From Corydoras sp. C115 (taxonomy: Eukaryota; Chordata; Actinopteri; Siluriformes; Callichthyidae): a stretch of DNA of 64,000 nt. A program made the translations under genes and the position numbers. The notes under the pieces were generated by a model. The model was not told the origin of the DNA. It saw only the letters and a program-made list of their open reading frames with translations, and did not search any database. Where the stretch lies: the NCBI GenBank assembly GCA_019802505.1, contig JAFMOC010000448.1:132501-196500 (forward strand), given 5' to 3'. Each line of letters starts with the position of its first letter. Positions within the stretch are counted from its first letter, which is position 1. This document shows positions 58,671 through 64,000 of this stretch, one piece after another.

Positions 58671-61600
58671 TTTGAATAGGGTGGCACAGCACTGGGGATC
58701 CAGGTTCGAATCTCAATCTGGGTGGAGTTTGCGTGTTCTCCCCGTGTCCATGTGGGTTTCCTCCGGGTTCTCTAGTTTCCTCCCACAGTCCAAAAACATG
58801 GATTCAAGGTCAATTGAATGCTCTAAATTGCCCCTCTATAGAGTGTGTCTGTGTGAGTGAGTGTGTGCCCAGTGATAGATTGGCGCCCATTGGAACACTG
58901 AGACTCTGATGCTGTAGTATTTGGGGTTCTGTACATGTTCCTCAGCCGACTTCAGTCTTGTAGGTTTTGTTTGTAATGATGCAGAGTACACTGTAATTCA
59001 ATATAATGCCTATGCTTGAATACATTTCTTTGTCCTCTATGGACCATTGCCCAGCTTCTTATACTTTGCCCCATCTGTGGGCTGGAGGGATTACATGGGC
59101 ACCATGCCACCCCTCTGTCTGACCATCTGTACACCAGTGTAGTTTTTGATTATGAGGAATTCCTAACAACTGCCCCCTTTAGCTCTTTTGTTTCTGCAAC
59201 AAATACATGACAGCGATTTAGTAAATCAATTAAGTTCAATCATTTATTAATATAAAGACCATCGTCACAAAACAGAGTTATAAACCTATAAACCCCCAAT
59301 GAGGCAGCGGCAAGACAAAACTCCCTGTTATGTTGATATTTTAAGGAAGAAACCTTGTGAGGACCGAGGCTCAGTGGGGGACTCCTCCTCCTCCTCGAGT
59401 GTAATGTAATGTTATTGTAAGATAAAGGGGTGGAGTTATAAAACTCACCATGTCACCATGTGACCTCCACTCGTCAGAGCAGACAGTCTGTAAGAAACAA
59501 CAAGCCTCATGTTTCAGAAATGCAACGTTCCGTTGGGAGTTACTGTATGATGAAGAACGTCAGACACTCGGTTCAGAGCTCAGTTCATCTCACAGAGACA
59601 CAAAACCGTAAAATTAACTAAAATAACTAAAATAACTGATCTATAGAACAAACCGGACATCTGACCTGTGTGAAGGTCATCTGAGGGTTTGTGTTGATCA
59701 CTGAACGCACTGTGGTTGGTTTTAAAGTCCTGAGCAGCTCTGAAACATCAATTACACACGTGTGTTATTATTATGAGCTTCATCATTGAAGTTAATTAAT
59801 TGTAAGATTAAAGTTTTATTATAATTATACACTCATTTCCAGCTTGACTGCATCTGCGTGGACAAAGTGGACACAAGTGGACAAAGTGGACACAAGTGGA
59901 CAAAGTGGACACAAGTTAACCTTAACATCAGTGTGTGCCTCCAAATGTAAATGTGTGTTCACAGTGTAATCTGATGTAATGTAATGTAATGTGATGTAAT
60001 TTAATGTAATGTAATGTGATGTAATTTAATGTAATGTAATTTAATGTAATTTAATGTAATTTAATGTAATGTAATTTAATGTAATGTAATGTAATGTAAT
60101 GTAATGTAATGTGATGTGATGTAATGTGATGTAATGTAATGTAATGTAATCTGATGTAATTTAATGTAATGTAATGTGATGTAATTTAATGTAATGTAAT
60201 GTGATGTAATGTAATGTAATGTAATGTAATGTAATGTGATGTAATGTAATGTAATCTGATGTAATGTAATGTAATGTGATGTAATTTAATGTAATGTAAT
60301 GTGATGTAATTTAATGTAATGTAATGTGATGTAATTTAATGTAATTTAATGTAATTTAATGTAATGTAATTTAATGTAATGTAATGTAATGTAATGTAAT
60401 GTAATGTGATGTAATTTAATGTAATTTAATGTGATGTAATGTAATGTGATGTGATGTGATGTGATGTAATGTAATGTGATGTAATTAAATGTAATGTAAT
60501 GTAATGTGATGTAATGTAATGTAATGTAATGTAATGTAATGTGATGTAATGTAATGTGATGTAATGTAATGTGATGTGATGTAATTTAATGTAATTTAAT
60601 GTGATGTAATGTAATGTGATGTAATGTGATGTAATGTGATGTGATGTAATGTAATGAGGTTGAGGACGTTCTTAACTTTAAGAACTAAGGTTCAAAGTGC
60701 GTATTGTTGTTTTGGGAAACACATCCCTGATGTGTATTATAGCAGAATATAGATCAGAATATAGATCAGAATATAGATCATGTATTCTGATGTATTTTTA
60801 ATAATAATAATAATAGTCTCAGCTGTAAAAAGCAGCCTGTGAAGCTGAAGCTTTGGAAGCGGTTCCTGCGGTTTGGACGGCTGGCGTGTTGTTGGTGGTG
60901 ACGCTGTAAACTTTTCACCTCTTAAACTTTGAAAAAGTTCTCAGAGGGATAAAGTTAAAGCCTTTTAAACAGCCTGTATTCTTCTTCTTCTTCGTGCTTT
61001 ATGCAACTTGAACCCAGAGCCCCTTTGAAAGAACATGTTCAACAAAAGGACATGGTTTTCAGGATGACGCCAAACTGAAGAACATGATAATGAAGCAACC
61101 AGCGGCTTTGAATTCAGACCGGCAGTGAAACTGAAGTGGGATTGATTCATTAAAAATACGTCTCGGGTTTTGAAAAGAGAATAACAGACTGAAGAACAGT
61201 TTTATTTTACACTCACATTTTGCAGAAGCCTTTAACTAAAGGGACGTACAAATGAAAGAAGGACGCAGGTGCAGTCAGCAGGTTAGAGAGCGAAGATCTG
61301 GTTCTTAATTAGATCAGAGGACATTTTAATCTAAAGCAATGTACAACTATCCCAACCTGATGGTTGGGGTCAGAACACAGGGTTGATACAGCGCCCCCTG
61401 GAGCAATGAGGTTTAAGGGTCTTGCTCAAGGACCCACATTGGTAACTTCACTAGACCTGGGATTTGAACCCATAACCTTCTGATTGATAGGGCAACACCC
61501 AAACCACTGAGCTACCACACCCCATCACCTGAGTCCCCTGAAAATGGAGAACCAGCAATGCAGAGCAGAACAGTGAGAGGGGCTGTGGCACATTTTATGT

Positions 61601-62001
61601 CAGTGGTTAGGGTTTTGGGTTATCAGTCTGAAGGTTGGGATCGTGAGCATGGTCCCTAAGCTGTAGTGTTTCGGGGGACCTGTAATCATGACTGACCCTG
61701 TGCTTAGAAATAGTAATAGAGATAGAAAGCCTTTATTTTCATTATACCCCACATACACAGTATACATCGAACAACGAGATTTAAGCTCCTCCTCAAAGTG
61801 CACATGGCATAATATATAAATAGGAAAAAAAAATCTATTCTATTCTAACAAACTCATACCACGTTAAAGTAACACACTCATGTTGTCAGTCCGGTTAAAC
61901 CCGAACCTCCATTGTTCCCGTGCACCTGATGACGGGAAGCTTTGAGTGAATGCATGAACGTACCTAACCCATTGTAGTCAGACAGAAAGCAGCGCAAGAA
62001 C
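57589..62001 (-). CDS. Chain of five phase-compatible exons upstream of samsn1 (possible long N-terminal isoform)
   Basis: In transcription order: 61964-62001, 59666-59739, 59449-59487, 57923-57977, 57589-57854. Each has an AG acceptor and GT donor, and the phases 1, 0, 0, 1, 0 interlock without a stop over 157 codons. The last exon ends ITSLDLRIPQ in phase 0, so it can join samsn1 exon 2 (RSTSFGKFD) instead of samsn1 exon 1. I do not recognise the peptide. It could be an alternative-promoter 5' end of samsn1, or a separate unidentified minus-strand gene. The first coding exon with an ATG was not found. Confidence 0.5.
57923..57977 (-). CDS. putative upstream exon U4
   Basis: FYMKTADDQETRGLSRVE plus one base. 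Acceptor tatctcag, donor GAAG|GTCAGT; a second donor (GTATGA) lies 12 nt further on. Confidence 0.5.
58260..58609 (+). mobile_element. tRNA-derived SINE copy 12 inside an (ATT)n tract
   Basis: Full-length copy with (ATT)n before (58232-58259) and after (58610-58669): a second insertion into the same kind of microsatellite. Confidence 0.92.
58679..58895 (+). mobile_element. tRNA-derived SINE copy 13, 3' truncated and divergent
   Basis: Has the head and the GTTTCCTCCGGG...CCTCCCACAG body but ends at gattggcgcccat. It is more diverged than the other copies. Confidence 0.8.
59223..59425. mobile_element. Dispersed fish repeat fragment
   Basis: Contains ggcggcaagacaaaactccc-like and gaagaaaccttgtgaggacc motifs, seen in many teleost introns next to LINE ends. 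The family is not determined. Confidence 0.5.
59449..59487 (-). CDS. putative upstream exon U3
   Basis: Thirteen codons, TVCSDEWRSHGDM, with acceptor cttacag and strong donor ATG|GTGAGT. Phase 0 at both ends, so it could be a cassette exon. Confidence 0.5.
59666..59739 (-). CDS. putative upstream exon U2
   Basis: Seventy-four nucleotides, acceptor tgtttcag, donor GTCAGA: LLRTLKPTTVRSVINTNPQ, then MTFTQ. Open in two frames; only this one joins both neighbours. Confidence 0.45.
59858..59917. repeat. 19-bp repeat, about 3 copies
   Basis: gtggacaaagtggacacaa repeated, within the intron between putative exons U1 and U2. Confidence 0.85.
59976..60656. repeat. (TAATG)n pentanucleotide array
   Basis: 680 bp of taatg with tgatg and ttaat variants. 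Long decamer blocks (taatgtgatg) recur irregularly. Confidence 0.96.
61205..61525 (+). mobile_element. Fish SINE-like dispersed repeat, second copy
   Basis: Shares gcgccccctggagcaatgag, gggtcttgctcaagg and cctgggatttgaaccca with the copy at 46385 but is more degraded in its first third. Confidence 0.65.
61725..61850. mobile_element. Possible LINE 3' remnant
   Basis: gagatagaaagcctttattt...cattataccccacatacaca...acaacgagatttaagc resembles the tail of a CR1/L2-type element. A second similar degraded stretch is at 62930-63100. Confidence 0.35.
61964..62001 (-). CDS. putative upstream exon U1
   Basis: Thirty-eight nucleotides between acceptor tcattccag and donor GTACGT. In the frame required downstream it codes FLRCFLSDYNGL. 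Needs an upstream exon ending in phase 2. Confidence 0.4.
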
Positions 62002-62099
62002 CTGGAATGAGGAACAAAAACAAAACAAATGTGAAAGCAGAGATTAAACCCTGCAGCCTGCGTGCAAACGTACAGCATGAGTACACGTGAAGGACCACG

Positions 62100-63184
62100 G
62101 TTTTAATCAAAATGATGAAATTATGACATTAACAATCATAGTTTTATATATATATCACATATCACATGCACTGTTTCAAGATCAAAGAACAAAAGATAAA
62201 AGGTTCTGCAATCCCTCACATCACAGCACGACGTAACAGACGTCTTTTAATCATTTAATGAACCCATTTCAGGTTTCATTATTAAAGGTGAATTTTTTCC
62301 ACTCCTTCATCAAGCATTCGGCTTCACTCGTTAACTTTTAACGACTTATTAATTACTCATTAATGCCTATGTAGAACATAACTGGAGTTATTGAATTAAA
62401 AAAACTAAAGTTGATCAGACTTTTAAAGGTGAACTTTATACTGAAGTAAATAATTACGCTGAATAATCCTGAGTTCATTCTAATATCACTCCAACTAACT
62501 GCAACCGAACTGTTCATTAACGAACAAATGGACGATGTACGGGTCATTTTCACTATAAAGGCAGTAACACCCTACAAATGAGCTAAAGCTTGAGTTACGT
62601 CGCAGCCTTAAGCCTGATCCTTAACTCTGAGTCGATTAAAGAGTTGGCTGCAGTCACTCTGAATAAAGAAGTGCAATAAATTCTGACATCATAAATACAA
62701 ATGGAAATAAACCAAACCAGGTTTATTTAATATACTTGTTTGCTGATTTTAATCATACTGTAACATAAATCTGATTGAATTCATTGGTTAACTTTTCTCC
62801 AGTTTGCTGTCACATGAAACTAAACACAAAGCCACCTCCATCATTTTCAGGATGTAGATAACTTCTCTGAGAAGACCTTTGCATGGAGAACATACAAACT
62901 CCACACAGAATTGTTCTTTATCAGAATCAGAATACTATATTAATCCTGGGAGAGAAATTGCAGTTTTTACAGATGCTCCATTAGTCATGTTTACATACTG
63001 TATACAAAAGGAGAAATAAAAAAGAACAATAAGCTCACTAAAATGAAACTAAAAGTACTAAAAGAATGCAATAAAGTAAAAGTAAAGTGGCAGGTGTACA
63101 GTCTGTCATATTTGTTAATTTTAAAAATTAAAAATTAAAAATACCGTGCACTGTGTGGCAGACGGTAGAATAATAGTTCATAAT
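62100..63184. other. AT-rich stretch, no gene seen
   Basis: I looked here on the minus strand for the missing first exon of the upstream chain and found no convincing ATG-containing exon. Contains a degraded LINE-like remnant at 62930-63100. Confidence 0.5.
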
Positions 63185-63196
63185 AATTTAGTGTCT

Positions 63197-63532
63197 GGCG
63201 GCACGGTGGCTTAGTGGTTTAGCATGTTCTCCTCTCAGCGCTAGGGATTCCCGGTTTGAATCCCCATCTGGGTGGAGTTTCCATATTCTCCCCGTGTCCG
63301 CGTGGGTTTCCTCCGGGTTCTCCGGTTTCCTCACACAGTCCAAAAACATGGATCAAGTTAATTGAGTTCTCTAAATTGCCCCATATAGAGTGTGTGTGTG
63401 AGTGAGTGTGTGCCCAGCGATGGATCGGCGCCCTGTCCTGGGTGTATCTGCCCAGCGCCCGAGACGTTCTCCCCTGGATGGGCATGGGGAACCCCACCGC
63501 GACCCTAATAGAGGATAATGAATGAATGAATG
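63197..63532 (+). mobile_element. tRNA-derived SINE copy 14, target-site duplication
   Basis: Full-length. AATTTAGTGTCT at 63185-63196 recurs exactly at 63533-63544. Confidence 0.93.
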
Positions 63533-64000
63533 AATTTAGTGTCTTATGGTCTGAGTAACGGGATTTAAAATCCTTTAAACTTCATAATGTTCAGTAGTTC
63601 AGAATTCAGAACGATGGAATGGAGTCTTCGGGCGTCTGCAGTGACATTTCTGATAAACATGGAGCGTTTCTTATTAAAGCAGTGTGATCAGCTGGGGTCG
63701 TCTGCAGGTTGAGGTTCAGTTCTGATTTTCTTAGCTCAGCTGAACCTGCCGACACGGCCGACATGGCCGACATGGCGTTGGCAGGAAGGTTCGGACCTGG
63801 CGCATGTGCTGCGCATATGTTTACTACACATGTTCTATCTTCTGAGCTTTGCAGTGTGAATGGAAAACACTGATTCAGTTCAGAAGTGTGGAACCCAACC
63901 GCAGTAAATCACACAGTGTGAAGTTTATACTGAGGGGCGGGGCTAACAGAGGAACATGGGTGAACATGAACATGCGTGGTTAGCACATCATTATGAAACA

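Noticed and set aside
63700..63790. Minus-strand ATG with repeated M-S-A codons as the missing first exon of the samsn1 upstream chain
   Set aside because: A short 9-bp repeat (gacatggcc) with no donor in the required phase 2.

Overview
This is a stretch of ray-finned fish nuclear genome. The evidence is spliced vertebrate genes with GT-AG introns, very abundant (CA)n and other tandem repeats, and about fourteen copies of a tRNA-derived fish SINE. An ostariophysan (characin, catfish or knifefish type) is a reasonable guess from the repeat families, but I cannot prove it from the sequence. No prokaryotic or viral gene, CRISPR array or complete autonomous transposon is visible. || Layout. (1) 1-10.5 kb holds no recognisable coding exon, two SINE copies and a CpG-richer patch near 8.7-9.1 kb. 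(2) 10.5-28.6 kb, plus strand, is a gdpd5-like gene (six-transmembrane glycerophosphodiester phosphodiesterase, GDE2 family). Fifteen constitutive coding exons plus one optional 15-nt microexon join in phase to 578 or 583 codons. The fold and membrane layout are intact, but the family's catalytic residues are substituted: His233 to Leu, the ExD Asp to Glu, and His275 to Arg. (3) 28.6-38.4 kb lies between two convergent genes and is almost pure minisatellite. Its core is a 6.6-kb array of about 245 copies of a 27-bp unit in which every unit carries AATAAA and a CAG|GTGA motif. (4) 38.4-45.8 kb, minus strand, is hspa13 (STCH, microsomal Hsp70-like ATPase): five exons, 439 codons. Intron 1 is mostly tandem repeat, and the exon-1/intron-1 splice donor itself has been amplified into a ten-copy tandem array. 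A compact promoter with two ZNF143/Staf-like motifs lies just upstream. (5) 47.8-55.4 kb, minus strand, is samsn1 (HACS1, SH3-SAM adaptor): eight exons, 345 codons. (6) 57.6-62.0 kb, minus strand, holds five further phase-compatible exons (157 codons) that could splice onto samsn1 exon 2 and give a long N-terminal isoform. (7) The rest, to 64 kb, is intergenic or intronic with repeats. || hspa13 next to samsn1 in the same orientation matches the human chromosome 21q11 order as I recall it, which supports both calls. The three genes are not known to form a pathway: one is a surface lipid/GPI-anchor enzyme family member, one an ER-associated chaperone-like ATPase, and one a signalling adaptor. 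The unusual content is in how they are built: a predicted pseudoenzyme, a splice-donor minisatellite, a polyadenylation-signal satellite between convergent genes, and a candidate long samsn1 isoform.
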